Assembly: GCF_011057685.1 (NCBI RefSeq)
Contig: NZ_LNFY01000009.1
Location: 243,810 to 307,809 of the forward strand
Source of the DNA: Thermotoga sp. Ku-13t
Lineage (GTDB): Bacteria > Thermotogota > Thermotogae > Thermotogales > DSM-5069
Length of the DNA: 64,000 bases
Direction of reading: 5' to 3'
Shown in pieces: positions 1 to 7,917 of this stretch. The notes under the pieces are model-generated. The model worked only from the letters and a program-made list of their open reading frames with translations. It was not told where the DNA came from and ran no database searches. How positions within the stretch are numbered: the first letter of the stretch is position 1; each line of letters starts with the position of its first letter. A program made the translations under genes and the position numbers.

Positions 1-238
1 TCTTTATCGCAACGGCCGCCGGTAAGGACCTTCCATGTAGTCCATTGAACATATGTGCTTTCACGTACTGTGGCATCTTCGCTGCCTGCCCTATTCCAGA
101 GACGATGACGACTTTCTGTGGCGGCAGATTCAGCTGGGCGAGAGCCATCTTCAACGCGCGTATGATGCCGAAATTTCCACAACCGGGGCACCACGCGATG
201 TCTGCATTTGGAATGTCGTAATCTTCTGGTCTGAACAT
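1..238 (-). CDS. korB: 2-oxoacid:ferredoxin oxidoreductase, beta subunit (N-terminal part)
   Basis: Partial gene: it starts at the ATG whose first base is 238 and runs off the left edge, leaving about 79 residues. The beta subunit binds thiamine diphosphate and works with the alpha subunit to oxidise 2-oxoacids such as 2-oxoglutarate or pyruvate to acyl-CoA, passing electrons to ferredoxin. Visible family motifs are [10 protein letters not shown] near residue 18, [12 protein letters not shown] near residue 46, and [12 protein letters not shown]. It lies two bases downstream of korA on the same strand, so the two are almost certainly cotranscribed. The exact 2-oxoacid substrate cannot be read from this fragment. 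Confidence 0.9.
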   Translation of the reverse strand, partial: MFRPEDYDIPNADIAWCPGCGNFGIIRALKMALAQLNLPPQKVVIVSGIGQAAKMPQYVKAHMFNGLHGRSLPAAVAIK

Positions 239-240
239 GC

Positions 241-1923
241 TCACACCCCCAGTTTCTCTCGAACGGCTTTCACAATTTGTTCGACGGAGTAGGGAAATCC
301 GTCGTATTTCAGAATCCTCTCCGGTGTGTCGATGCAGAAAGTCTGTTTTATCAAGTTTGCGAGCTGTCCTGTGGCGTTTTGCTCGATAAAGATGATCCTT
401 CTGGCTTTCTCAAAGTACGTTCCTGCCACGGGTGGCACGGGATAGACCTGGGAAAAGTGAAGGTGAGCGATTCGAGGTTCGTTGAGGATCTTCAGAGCCT
501 CCTCAACGACGAGATAGGTCGATCCCCAGCTCACGATGAGAGTTTCGTAGTCATCGGGACCAGAGAATTTTGGCGGAACGGATTCTTCGATTATTTTCTT
601 CATCTTCCTGAGCCTTTTTTCTACCATCGTTCGTCTCACGAGAGCGCTCTCAGTGATGTGGCCGAATTCGTCGTGTTCGTCGCTGTCGACCCTCACCAGC
701 CCTTCGCCGTAACCTGGGATGCCTCTCGGGGAAATACCATCTTCGGTGACTTCATATCTGCGATAGTTTGAATCCGTTTTGATGACGTATCTTTCCATCG
801 GAACGCTTTTCAACTCATCGACCAAATAATAAGAGTCGAGCAGGTACTGATCCGTCAGAACGAACACAGGAATTTGAAATTTGTCCGCGATGTTGAAGGC
901 CCGAGCCGTCAACTCGTAGGCTTCTTCTATGCTACCCGGTGCGTAAACCACGCGGGGAAATTCGCCGTGACCTGCATACAATACCAGATTGAGATCGGCC
1001 TGTTCGGTGCGAGTAGGAAGACCCGTGGCAGGTCCTGGCCTCTGACCCAGGTGAACCACGATAGGCGTTTCAATCATACCTGCCAGACTGATCGCTTCAC
1101 ACATGAGTGCGAAACCCCCACCTGATGTCGTCACCATTCCTCTGGCTCCTGCGTACCACGCGGCGATGGTCATGTTCGCAGCCGCGATCTCATCTTCCGC
1201 CTGTTCTACCAGTATTCCGTGCTCTCTGGCGAGTTTCGCGAGCTCGGTGAAGACAGCCGTGGAGGGCGACATGGGGTATGAGGAGACGAAGTTACAGCCA
1301 CCCGCCACGGCACCAAGTGCCACAGCGAGGGAACCATTCAAAAGTCTCTTGTCCTTGACCTCTTCACACTTTCTCAGTTCGAGCTTCAGTCCGAGTGATC
1401 TTCCGATCTCGTAACCCTTCAGCGCTGATGAAACATTGACATCGATCAGCTGCTTCGATTTTCCGGAGAAGTATTTTTCTATGTTCTTCGAGACGGCTTC
1501 CACATCGAGATTCATGATGCCGGCGAGCACCCCAATTGCGACAGAGTTCGCATAGATTTTGTTTCCAAAGCTTTCAGCGATCTTCGAAAACTCTACGACC
1601 ACATGGTTGGGTTCATCTCTGACGAACTTCTCTTCTCCGAGAACGATCGTTGAAGGGGTCATCCTCCATCTGTGCCTTTCGATGGCGTTCTCGTTCAGCA
1701 CCAGAAGCAGATCGACGCGGTCGATGTTGGCGTACACAGGTTTGCACGAAATCCTGAGTGTTGTGGAATTGTTACCCCCTCGAACGCGCGACATGTACTC
1801 TTTCGTCGCGAACACGTAAAGACCGGAGTCCTTGACGATCGCCGTAAGCACCTGTTCGACCGTCTGAATTCCCTGTCCCGCCGCACCACTTATGAGGACG
1901 CTGACTTCTTCGAGTGGTTGCAT
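241..1923 (-). CDS. korA: 2-oxoacid:ferredoxin oxidoreductase, fused gamma-alpha subunit
   Basis: 560 residues. The N-terminal third (about 1-190) is the gamma-type domain, beginning with [15 protein letters not shown]. The remainder is the alpha pyrimidine-binding domain, with [24 protein letters not shown] and [10 protein letters not shown]. This gamma-alpha fusion is a standard arrangement for two-subunit KorAB enzymes. The start is the ATG at 1923, preceded by a GGGGGTG ribosome binding site. It overlaps nothing and is followed directly by korB. The role is ferredoxin-dependent oxidative decarboxylation of a 2-oxoacid in the cytoplasm; whether the substrate is 2-oxoglutarate or another acid is not settled by sequence reading. 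Confidence 0.9.
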   Translation of the reverse strand: MQPLEEVSVLISGAAGQGIQTVEQVLTAIVKDSGLYVFATKEYMSRVRGGNNSTTLRISCKPVYANIDRVDLLLVLNENAIERHRWRMTPSTIVLGEEKFVRDEPNHVVVEFSKIAESFGNKIYANSVAIGVLAGIMNLDVEAVSKNIEKYFSGKSKQLIDVNVSSALKGYEIGRSLGLKLELRKCEEVKDKRLLNGSLAVALGAVAGGCNFVSSYPMSPSTAVFTELAKLAREHGILVEQAEDEIAAANMTIAAWYAGARGMVTTSGGGFALMCEAISLAGMIETPIVVHLGQRPGPATGLPTRTEQADLNLVLYAGHGEFPRVVYAPGSIEEAYELTARAFNIADKFQIPVFVLTDQYLLDSYYLVDELKSVPMERYVIKTDSNYRRYEVTEDGISPRGIPGYGEGLVRVDSDEHDEFGHITESALVRRTMVEKRLRKMKKIIEESVPPKFSGPDDYETLIVSWGSTYLVVEEALKILNEPRIAHLHFSQVYPVPPVAGTYFEKARRIIFIEQNATGQLANLIKQTFCIDTPERILKYDGFPYSVEQIVKAVREKLGV

Positions 1924-1961
1924 TTTTACACCCCCAGTATGTCTTAGGAAGATTCAATTTT

Positions 1962-1989
1962 ATTTTAGCATTTAAGGTGAAATTAAAGT
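1962..1989 (-). promoter_or_regulatory. Possible promoter for korAB
   Basis: On the minus strand an AT-rich stretch holds TAAAAT (1967-1962) about 40 bases upstream of the korA start, with an ACTTTA hexamer 16 bases further upstream as a poor -35. The 97-base gap between korA and the upstream radical SAM gene has no other recognisable element and no clear terminator, so read-through from 2020-3099 is also possible. Confidence 0.3.
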
Positions 1990-2019
1990 TATGCTCTTCG
2001 AATCAAACGTACCGAAAAA

Positions 2020-3099
2020 TCAGCTCAGGAGCCAGACGTTCTCGACGAACACGTTCTTCAAGCCCGACGATCTGGCAGCTTCCAGAACTTTTTTCATCTG
2101 TTCTCTACTCGTTGTGAATAGATCATGCATCAAATGCTGGGGTGCGAAAGCGAGCAGGACGTAAGTTATTTTCTCATCGATCTGGGCGAGAAAACGACAG
2201 ATGTTGAAAACCTCAAACTCGTCTATGTAGTGTGGAACGATCAGCGTGCTCACAACGAGCAGCGGTGGTTCCTTTCTTTCATCCATCCCGGCGATCAGCT
2301 CGACGTTGTGCTTCAACCTTTCGACGGCTCTTTCTCCATCCACGCCCGTGAGCGCTTCGTAGACGGACGGGCTGAACGCCTTCCAATCTATTTTGACGAT
2401 GCCACCCGTTTCGAGGCTGATCGAAGCCATCTGTTTTGCAATCGAATCGTTCATCAAACCGTTCGTTTCCCAGCAGATTCTTTTCCTCATCTTTCTCGAA
2501 GTTTTCAGGGTGAAAATTGACCAGGGCACCGGATCTCCTCCAAAGTAACAAACGCAGCTGACTCTGTTTTGTTCAGCAACACGGACGAGTTCTTCCACAG
2601 ATACCCGTTCGCCGTCTCTCATCGTTCCACCCGCGATCATGTATTTGTGGTCTATGTTCTGGCAGAAGAGACAATCGAGGTTACAACCGGCGAAGAACAC
2701 GGCAAGGTTGAAAAAGCCTCTGTGGTCCTTCTCTGGACAGACAGGCAGCGCAACGCAGTTGGTTGGATGGGGATCGAGATAGTAGCGAAGGTAAGCTTCG
2801 TCGAAATTGTCTGTCAGAAAGATCAATCTACCATCGACGTTCTTGATCACTCTGCAGTAACCTGTACCGTTCTGAGAAATTTCACACTCGTTGACACACA
2901 GAAGACATCTCTTACCACCGCGCGGAGGACTAACTGGAAAGCTGATCGATCGACGCCATCTGGCACGCGTTCTTCGAACGATTTCGAGAGATTCGACTGG
3001 TCTTTCTCTCAAGCACCGCACGCAAACTTTCAACGAGCTGCTGATCGATTCAGATTCGAAACCACACAGAACGCAGCGTTTTCTGAGGGTTTCAAGCAT
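2020..3099 (-). CDS. PflA-like radical SAM protein (COG1180 type)
   Basis: 359 residues. The radical SAM cluster motif C-X3-C-X2-C is clear in FFAGCNLDCLFCQNIDHK (about residues 134-151). Before it are cysteine pairs that look like metal-binding knuckles: CVLCG near residue 9, CVRC near residue 26, and a CLLCVNEC...GTGYC segment near residues 64-82. That last segment is typical of pyruvate-formate-lyase-activating-enzyme-like proteins of unknown substrate. The family makes a 5'-deoxyadenosyl radical from SAM. No glycyl-radical enzyme lies beside it, so a true PFL-activase role is not supported. It starts 3 bases after anmK on the same strand and probably shares its transcript. Confidence 0.75.
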   Translation of the reverse strand: MLETLRKRCVLCGFESESISSSLKVCVRCLRERPVESLEIVRRTRARWRRSISFPVSPPRGGKRCLLCVNECEISQNGTGYCRVIKNVDGRLIFLTDNFDEAYLRYYLDPHPTNCVALPVCPEKDHRGFFNLAVFFAGCNLDCLFCQNIDHKYMIAGGTMRDGERVSVEELVRVAEQNRVSCVCYFGGDPVPWSIFTLKTSRKMRKRICWETNGLMNDSIAKQMASISLETGGIVKIDWKAFSPSVYEALTGVDGERAVERLKHNVELIAGMDERKEPPLLVVSTLIVPHYIDEFEVFNICRFLAQIDEKITYVLLAFAPQHLMHDLFTTSREQMKKVLEAARSSGLKNVFVENVWLLS

Positions 3100-3102
3100 A
3101 AT

Positions 3103-4236
3103 TCACCATGGCAGGGCCAGCTTACCCATCACACAGCTCCTTCGCGCACCGGTCACGTTTTTCGAAGGGGCCAGGCCTTTCACGAACAGTTCACCCAGAA
3201 ACGCGATCGCTATGGCTTCGCGAAAGTCTATCAACTTCTTTTCCGGAATCTTGACATCGAAGCCAAGCTGGCGCAGGTCCTCAACGAGCGTCTGGTTGTA
3301 CGCTCCTCCTCCTGTGACGATGAGACGTTTCACGTGTGGTAAATGGAGGGCGAGGTTTTCTTTGACCATCCTGGCTGTGAACATCACGATTGTTCTCAAC
3401 GTGTCCTTCAGTTGAAACATCTTCGTGGCTCCGACTTCTTTCAAGAACTCCATGTTGTACGCTTCTCTTCCGGTCGTCTTCGGTGGTTTTCTGAGTATGT
3501 AACCTCTCTTGTGTTCTATCATTCTGTTGAGCAGATCTAGATTTATCCTGCCTTCCCTCGAGAGTGAACCACCTTCGTCGAGGTCTCTGTTGAGAAAGTT
3601 TCTAACGACCGTATCTATCAGACAGTTTCCAGGACCAGTATCGAAGGCGATGGGGTTACCTTTTTCATCGATTGCCGTGACGTTCGCGATGCCACCAACG
3701 TTCAGCACGGCTGTGGAAGGATCTGAACCTATCAAGAAGACCAGGTCGAAGTACGCGCTTATGGGAGCCCCTTCACCGGACAGCGCCATGTCTTTGGTTC
3801 TGAAGCTGTGGACCACGGGTTTTTGAAGTTCCACAGCAAGCACGTCCGCTTCTCCCAGCTGGAGCGTCGCATTCTGCTCTGGGGCATGCCACACGGTTTG
3901 ACCGTGGTAGGCGACGAAATCGCATTGAAAGTTGTAAATCTTCACCATCTCGGCGTGTTTTCGAGCGATCTCGTAGTTCAATGTGGTGACATAATTGACG
4001 CTGGAAGAACGTCTGTCGTACGAGCGAACGATCTTTTCTCTGAACGCTGGTTCATAACTCAGCGTGACGGCGCTCAAAAGTTCGAAGTTGAGCTGTCTGT
4101 TCCAGGAGAACTTCACCTGGGCTATGTCCAGACCGTCCGCGGACGTTCCTGACATCAATCCCAGAACGATGTGTTGTTTCTTCTCGAAGAGCTGGAGCAA
4201 TTCCTGCCAGTTCCCGAGCCGGACGAAATGGTTCAC
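3103..4236 (-). CDS. anmK: Anhydro-N-acetylmuramic acid kinase
   Basis: 377 residues, the usual length. AnmK phosphorylates and opens 1,6-anhydro-MurNAc released in cell-wall recycling, giving MurNAc-6-phosphate. Family motifs are GLMSGTSADGLDIAQVKF near residue 26 (phosphate binding), LNVGGIANVT near 180, FDTGPGNCLIDTVVRNFL near 198 and VTGGGAYN near 310. It lies in a close run with a GIY-YIG protein upstream (4 bases) and a radical SAM protein downstream. Other recycling enzymes are not adjacent, but a lytic transglycosylase that could make its substrate lies at 38549. Confidence 0.93.
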   Translation of the reverse strand: MNHFVRLGNWQELLQLFEKKQHIVLGLMSGTSADGLDIAQVKFSWNRQLNFELLSAVTLSYEPAFREKIVRSYDRRSSSVNYVTTLNYEIARKHAEMVKIYNFQCDFVAYHGQTVWHAPEQNATLQLGEADVLAVELQKPVVHSFRTKDMALSGEGAPISAYFDLVFLIGSDPSTAVLNVGGIANVTAIDEKGNPIAFDTGPGNCLIDTVVRNFLNRDLDEGGSLSREGRINLDLLNRMIEHKRGYILRKPPKTTGREAYNMEFLKEVGATKMFQLKDTLRTIVMFTARMVKENLALHLPHVKRLIVTGGGAYNQTLVEDLRQLGFDVKIPEKKLIDFREAIAIAFLGELFVKGLAPSKNVTGARRSCVMGKLALPW

Positions 4237-4240
4237 AGAT

Positions 4241-4624
4241 CTATCCCCCTCTCTGGAGAAAGTCGCTGACGACTTTGAACAGTTCGCCGATCTCGTCCAC
4301 CCTGTAGAGGTTCGTCTTCACTTTCAGATCGCTCGAACCGAAACCCACAGGACCGTCGAACCTTTTGGAAAGAGCCAACGAAAGGCTTTCCTCGAGCCTG
4401 AGTTCAGACGGAATCATGATAACGGAGAGTATCTTTGCGTGTTCCAGCAGATGGTCTATGTGCCAATGTTTTTTCTTCTCCTTTCGAAGATGTCTCGAAA
4501 CCCTCGTGACGAGATCGTTCATGGCAGAGCCAACGTAGACGTACAGTCCAGATTCGAAACACCAGCGATCCTTAATTGAAACATCGTACTCGAGCTTCAA
4601 AACTAGCAGATAAGCACCTTTCAT
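4241..4624 (-). CDS. GIY-YIG-type DUF123 family protein
   Basis: 127 residues. The LYVYVGSAMNDLVTRVSRHL segment (about residues 27-46) and KKKHWHIDHLLEHA (about 50-63) match the DUF123 family, a GIY-YIG-like fold found alone or fused to endonuclease III. The GIY-YIG core appears here as LYVYVGSA, with an arginine further on, so nuclease activity is possible but unproven. It overlaps the end of cysK by 4 bases (ATGA type), so the two are translationally coupled. Nothing in its neighbourhood points to a specific DNA substrate. Confidence 0.75.
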   Translation of the reverse strand: MKGAYLLVLKLEYDVSIKDRWCFESGLYVYVGSAMNDLVTRVSRHLRKEKKKHWHIDHLLEHAKILSVIMIPSELRLEESLSLALSKRFDGPVGFGSSDLKVKTNLYRVDEIGELFKVVSDFLQRGG

Positions 4625-5496
4625 GAGAACACGCTCAGATACTTTTCAAACCCGTCCGGAGCGATCGTGACCACGCGCGCGTCCTCAGGGAGCTGTTGAG
4701 CGATCCTCAAGGCCACCGCCACGTTCGCCCCGCTCGAAATACCGAGGGCCAGAGCTTCTTTTTTCATCAAAAGCTTCACAGTTTCGAACGCTTCATCGTC
4801 TGTGACCGTTTCTATTCTATCAACGACAGACAGGTCCAGAATCTTCGGCACGAATCCTGCACCTATACCCTGGATCCTGTGACTTCCAGCCACGCCTTTC
4901 GAAAGAACCGGAGAACTCGCAGGTTCCACAGCCACGACCATGACCCTTTCTCCGTAGAGTTTTTTTAGAACTTTTCCCACCCCAGTGATGGTTCCACCTG
5001 TGCCTACACCGGCAACGAAGGCGTCGATTCTGTAGTTCATCTGGGTGAGAATTTCGTGCGCCGTAGTGGTCTCGTGAGCAAGCACGTTGTATGGATTTTC
5101 GAACTGGTTGGGCATGTAGGCGTCTAGCTCCCGAACGATTTCCAGCGCTTTCTCGACGGCCCCAGTCATGCCCCTTTCGGCGGGTGTCAGAACGACCTCC
5201 GCACCGTAGCCCTTCAAAATTTTCACTCTCTCCTGGCTCACGCTCTCTGGCATCGTCAGTATCACTCTGAAACCTTTCAGGGCACCTATCGCGGCCAGGG
5301 CAATGCCTGTGTTACCGCTGGTTGGCTCGACGATGACGCCGCTCTTTATGAGTCCTTTCTTTTCGGCTGCTTCGATCATGAAGAGGGCCGGTCTATCTTT
5401 AACACTTCCCCACGGGTTGTTCTTCTCGAGCTTCACGAACACCCTTGGTTCTGTTTTCAATCTCACCATCGGTGTGTTGCCCACCAACTTCAACAT
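4621..5496 (-). CDS. cysK: Cysteine synthase (O-acetylserine sulfhydrylase)
   Basis: 291 residues from the chosen start. A PLP enzyme that replaces the acetyl group of O-acetylserine with sulfide to give cysteine. Motifs are LVGNTPMVRL at residues 4-13, NPWGSVKDRPA holding the PLP lysine (about K33), EPTSGNTGIALA (TSGNTG loop) and GVGTGGTITGVGK (phosphate loop). An ATG lies six bases further upstream at 5502, but the AAGGAGG at about 5504-5510 sits directly against it. The ATG at 5496 has normal spacing and gives the conserved MLKLVGNTP start. The gene begins inside cysE in another frame, overlapping it by 98 bases. Confidence 0.93.
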   Translation of the reverse strand: MLKLVGNTPMVRLKTEPRVFVKLEKNNPWGSVKDRPALFMIEAAEKKGLIKSGVIVEPTSGNTGIALAAIGALKGFRVILTMPESVSQERVKILKGYGAEVVLTPAERGMTGAVEKALEIVRELDAYMPNQFENPYNVLAHETTTAHEILTQMNYRIDAFVAGVGTGGTITGVGKVLKKLYGERVMVVAVEPASSPVLSKGVAGSHRIQGIGAGFVPKILDLSVVDRIETVTDDEAFETVKLLMKKEALALGISSGANVAVALRIAQQLPEDARVVTIAPDGFEKYLSVFS

Positions 5497-6022
5497 TCTC
5501 ATCCCTCCTTACGATCCTTGCGGGAATTCCTACAGCGAGGCAGTTCTCCGGCACGTCGTTCAGAACGACGGCGTTCGCTCCGATGACGGAGTTGTCACCA
5601 ACTTTTATCGGACCGAGTATCTTGGCTCCTGCTCCGATGATCACGTTTCTACCCACATCCGGATGTCTTTTTCCAGAGCAGATGTGTTTCGCGCCCAGCG
5701 TCACGCCGTGGTAGATCACGGTCCCACTTTTCACGGTTGCGGTCGCGCCGATCACCACACCGATGCCGTGGTCTATAACCACACCGGGTTCGATCTCCGC
5801 GGCCGGGTGGATGTCCATTGAAAAGAGCACGCGACACAGATAATGGAAAAGATAGGCCAGAGGATGAAGTTTCCAACGGTAGAAGAGGTGGGAGATTCTG
5901 TAGAGGAGTAAGCCCTGGAAGGAAGCGTTGAAGAAAATCAGCTGCAGCACGTTCGAAGTGGCAGGATCAAGGCGAAGGTACGCCCTCACATCCTCCTTGA
6001 TGGCTTTTACGAACCAGCGCAC
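5399..6022 (-). CDS. cysE: Serine O-acetyltransferase
   Basis: 207 residues, GTG start. It acetylates serine with acetyl-CoA to make O-acetylserine, the substrate of the neighbouring CysK. The N-terminal helical part (1-75) begins MRWFVKAIKEDV, and the left-handed beta-helix follows, with DIHPAAEIEPGVVIDHGIG and KRHPDVGRNVIIGAGAKILG. The hexapeptide domain ends near VGIPARIVRR; the remaining ~33 residues are polar, read across the start of cysK and may matter little. The GTG lies 18 bases from the AAGGAGG at 6047-6041, which instead fits an ATG at 6033 that opens an 8-codon ORF. CysE may therefore be translated by reinitiation. Confidence 0.9.
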   Translation of the reverse strand: MRWFVKAIKEDVRAYLRLDPATSNVLQLIFFNASFQGLLLYRISHLFYRWKLHPLAYLFHYLCRVLFSMDIHPAAEIEPGVVIDHGIGVVIGATATVKSGTVIYHGVTLGAKHICSGKRHPDVGRNVIIGAGAKILGPIKVGDNSVIGANAVVLNDVPENCLAVGIPARIVRRDENVEVGGQHTDGEIENRTKGVREAREEQPVGKC

Positions 6023-6033
6023 CCCACGAGCAT
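6007..6033 (-). promoter_or_regulatory. Possible 8-residue leader peptide overlapping the cysE start
   Basis: On the minus strand the strongest ribosome binding site in the cysE leader (AAGGAGG, 6047-6041) is 7 bases from an ATG at 6033. This ATG opens a 9-codon frame, M-L-V-G-C-A-G-S-stop. It contains one cysteine codon and ends inside cysE codon 5. The cysE GTG at 6022 lies within it in another frame. This could be a cysteine-sensing or coupling leader, or simply the trace of a different cysE start. It is too short to judge by homology. Confidence 0.35.
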
Positions 6034-6151
6034 AGAAACACCTCCTTATGAAGTCTGATTTTATGGTACCAGAACATTACGAACGGTTCTTTAAAAAGCG
6101 GTTATAATCAAAAACAGGTTCACCAACATTCTGCCTGGAGGAGGAACAGTT

Positions 6152-6781
6152 GTGATCAGAAACATCGTCTTCGATCTTGGAAGGGTTCTGCTCAGCTGGG
6201 AACCGTATCGGTACATGTTGAGGACGTTTCCGAAGCACGTGGCGGATGAGATGAACGAAAAGATCTTTGAAAGCAAAGATTTCTGGTTGATGGATAAGGG
6301 GCTCATGAACGAAGAACGGCTGTGGCAGAAGAAGATGGAAGAGCTACCACATCTGAAAGAGTACATACTGCACATGAAAAAGGCGGTGATAGGGCTCCTG
6401 GTTCCCATAGAGAAAAACGTGAGGCTCCTTCCAAAACTCAAAGAAAAAGGCTTCAAACTGTACGTTCTGTCGAACTTCAGCGAAAGGCATTTCGAAATGG
6501 TCTACAAGAAGTACGACTTTTTCAAGTTCTTCGATGGCATGATCATCTCCTCGCACGTCAAGCTCGCGAAACCTGAAAAAGAGATCTTCCTCGAGCTGAT
6601 CCGAAGGTACGGCATCGCGCCTCAGGAGAGCGTTTTCATCGATGATAAGCTTGAGAACGTTAACGTCGCGCGAGAACTTGGTTTCAGAACCATACACGTC
6701 ACAGACCAGACGGACTTGGAAGAGGAGCTGAGAAAAGTTCTGGGAGACTGGGATCGAACCGAAGAAGTTTCGCAGAAGTGA
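6152..6781 (+). CDS. HAD-superfamily hydrolase
   Basis: 209 residues, GTG start after GGAGGAGG. Motif I is VFDLGRVLLSW at residues 6-16 with the nucleophilic aspartate. This FDLGxVL form is typical of the HAD-IA group of YihX and phosphoglycolate-phosphatase-like enzymes, although the second Asp of DxD is absent from motif I as in other FDLGGVL proteins. Motif II is YVLSNFSERHF, motif III includes SSHVKLAKPEKEIF, and motif IV is SVFIDDKLENV. It is probably a cytoplasmic phosphatase of small phosphorylated metabolites. A TATAAT at 6103-6108 is a plausible -10 without a good -35. It diverges from cysE and continues into the gene at 6842. Confidence 0.85.
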   Translation: MIRNIVFDLGRVLLSWEPYRYMLRTFPKHVADEMNEKIFESKDFWLMDKGLMNEERLWQKKMEELPHLKEYILHMKKAVIGLLVPIEKNVRLLPKLKEKGFKLYVLSNFSERHFEMVYKKYDFFKFFDGMIISSHVKLAKPEKEIFLELIRRYGIAPQESVFIDDKLENVNVARELGFRTIHVTDQTDLEEELRKVLGDWDRTEEVSQK

Positions 6782-6841
6782 TTGGGAAAAATGAGGTTGA
6801 ATCGAACCTTTCTGGGGGTATCATTTTCTGGGGGTGACGTG

Positions 6842-7405
6842 ATGAGAAGGTTCGTCCTGTGTCTCATGCTTGTGTTCGTTTCCACACTTTTTGCAGAAGT
6901 ATTTGCGAACTTCGATTCGTTCCTTGGAGCTGGTGTGTCTAATGACCTCGTGGTTGAAGGACAGCGCAAGCAGATCGATGTGCTCACCAATTATGGTCTG
7001 CAGTTCGGCCTCGATTATGGCCTGCACAGGGGCCTGAGGCTCGGAGCGATATTTTCATCTCAGAGTTTCTCGGTGAGGTTCGAAGGAGAAATTCTCAACT
7101 TCGGCTTGTTGTGTGCTGGATTCGAAGGTCTTTTTGCGATGGGTTTCCTGGACATCGTCTTACAGGTATCCGGTGAGGCGCACTGGGTGATCAGCTCATT
7201 TTCCTGCCAGGATGGCCAGCTGTCACGGGCGAGTTACACGGGAAATCTCTTTGCAGGGAAGGCAGTTTTCGAAAAATTTTTGAGTGAGAATCTGTCAGTA
7301 GCCGTCGGCGGAGGTCTCAAGTATTTTTCGGTGAGGGAATTGGATTCCATCGGGCTCAAAGGTTTCGTACCATTCGCATTGCTCAGGATCGGTTATTCGT
7401 TCTAA
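6842..7405 (+). CDS. Small exported protein, probably outer-membrane beta-barrel-like
   Basis: 187 residues from the ATG at 6842, chosen because it follows GGGGGTGACGTG and opens a good signal peptide (MRRFVLCLMLVFVSTLFAE); a longer in-frame start at 6782 would bury that signal. After cleavage the chain is rich in alternating hydrophobic and glycine residues (for example YGLQFGLDYGLHRGLRLGAI), and it ends in an aromatic residue (LLRIGYSF-stop), as outer-membrane barrels do. Thermotogales have an outer sheath, so a location there is reasonable. I do not recognise the family. It starts 60 bases after the HAD gene. Confidence 0.6.
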   Translation: MRRFVLCLMLVFVSTLFAEVFANFDSFLGAGVSNDLVVEGQRKQIDVLTNYGLQFGLDYGLHRGLRLGAIFSSQSFSVRFEGEILNFGLLCAGFEGLFAMGFLDIVLQVSGEAHWVISSFSCQDGQLSRASYTGNLFAGKAVFEKFLSENLSVAVGGGLKYFSVRELDSIGLKGFVPFALLRIGYSF

Positions 7406-7419
7406 TGTTTTTTTAATCT

Positions 7420-7449
7420 CCCCCCGCTACAAAGAGAAATGAAGGGGGG
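7420..7449 (+). promoter_or_regulatory. Inverted repeat covering the ribosome binding site of the 7456 gene
   Basis: CCCCCC at 7420-7425 is complementary to GGGGGG at 7444-7449, which is the ribosome binding site of the ATG at 7456. The 18-base loop is A-rich. In the folded RNA the site would be hidden, so translation may depend on temperature or on a factor. A T-run (about 7408-7414) lies just upstream, after the previous stop codon. A similar arrangement precedes the exported-protein gene at 24289. Confidence 0.4.
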
Positions 7450-7455
7450 ATATCG

Positions 7456-7917
7456 ATGAGGTTCACGGTGCTTCTTCTAGCCTGCTTGGCTACGGTCGTG
7501 CTGACCCAGCAGCTGGTTCCTGTCAAAACGTCAAAACTCGCCGTAGTTCCAGAAACGCTCGTTTTCTTCTCCGGTCTTCCTCAAGACAAAGGAGTTCTTC
7601 TCTACAACTACGGCAACGCACCGGCCAAATGGAGCCTGGGACCGTATTCGGCGTTTTTGAAGATCGACACTTCGGACGTTCCCAACCCTCTGCCACCACT
7701 CTCCGGCGCATACATGAAAGTCAGCGTGGTCTGGGATCTGGTACCGACGAACGCGGGTACGATCGAAAAACCCGGCACTCTGATCGCTTTGCTTGAGAAG
7801 ATCCTCGGGATCGACATACCAGACCGTTACAAACACTTCGGGGTGGGCCTGTTCAGCATCAGAGACGAAACCACACCTGGCTTTCACATCGTCACGGTGT
7901 TCACAGTGATGCACTGA
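7456..7917 (+). CDS. Exported protein of unknown function
   Basis: 153 residues. The N-terminal signal peptide is MRFTVLLLACLATVVLT, followed by QQLVPVKTSKLAVVPETLVFF. The mature part has short strands, proline-rich turns (SDVPNPLPPLSGAYMKVSV) and no cysteines, suggesting a compact beta-sandwich outside the membrane. The phrase LLYNYGNAPAKWSL resembles the transition of MSP/ASPM-like or DUF11-type immunoglobulin folds, but this is only suggestive. The ribosome binding site can be masked by an upstream C-run. Its last 17 bases overlap the convergent PfkB gene. No family recognised. Confidence 0.6.
   Translation: MRFTVLLLACLATVVLTQQLVPVKTSKLAVVPETLVFFSGLPQDKGVLLYNYGNAPAKWSLGPYSAFLKIDTSDVPNPLPPLSGAYMKVSVVWDLVPTNAGTIEKPGTLIALLEKILGIDIPDRYKHFGVGLFSIRDETTPGFHIVTVFTVMH

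Noticed and set aside
2020-3099. Annotation as pyruvate formate-lyase activating enzyme proper
   Set aside because: No glycyl radical enzyme is present nearby, and the extra cysteine knuckles differ from PflA; only a PflA-like radical SAM label is supported.
6782-6841. Extra 20 N-terminal residues of the exported protein at 6842
   Set aside because: The in-frame start at 6782 overlaps the HAD stop region, lacks a binding site and would bury a clear signal peptide.
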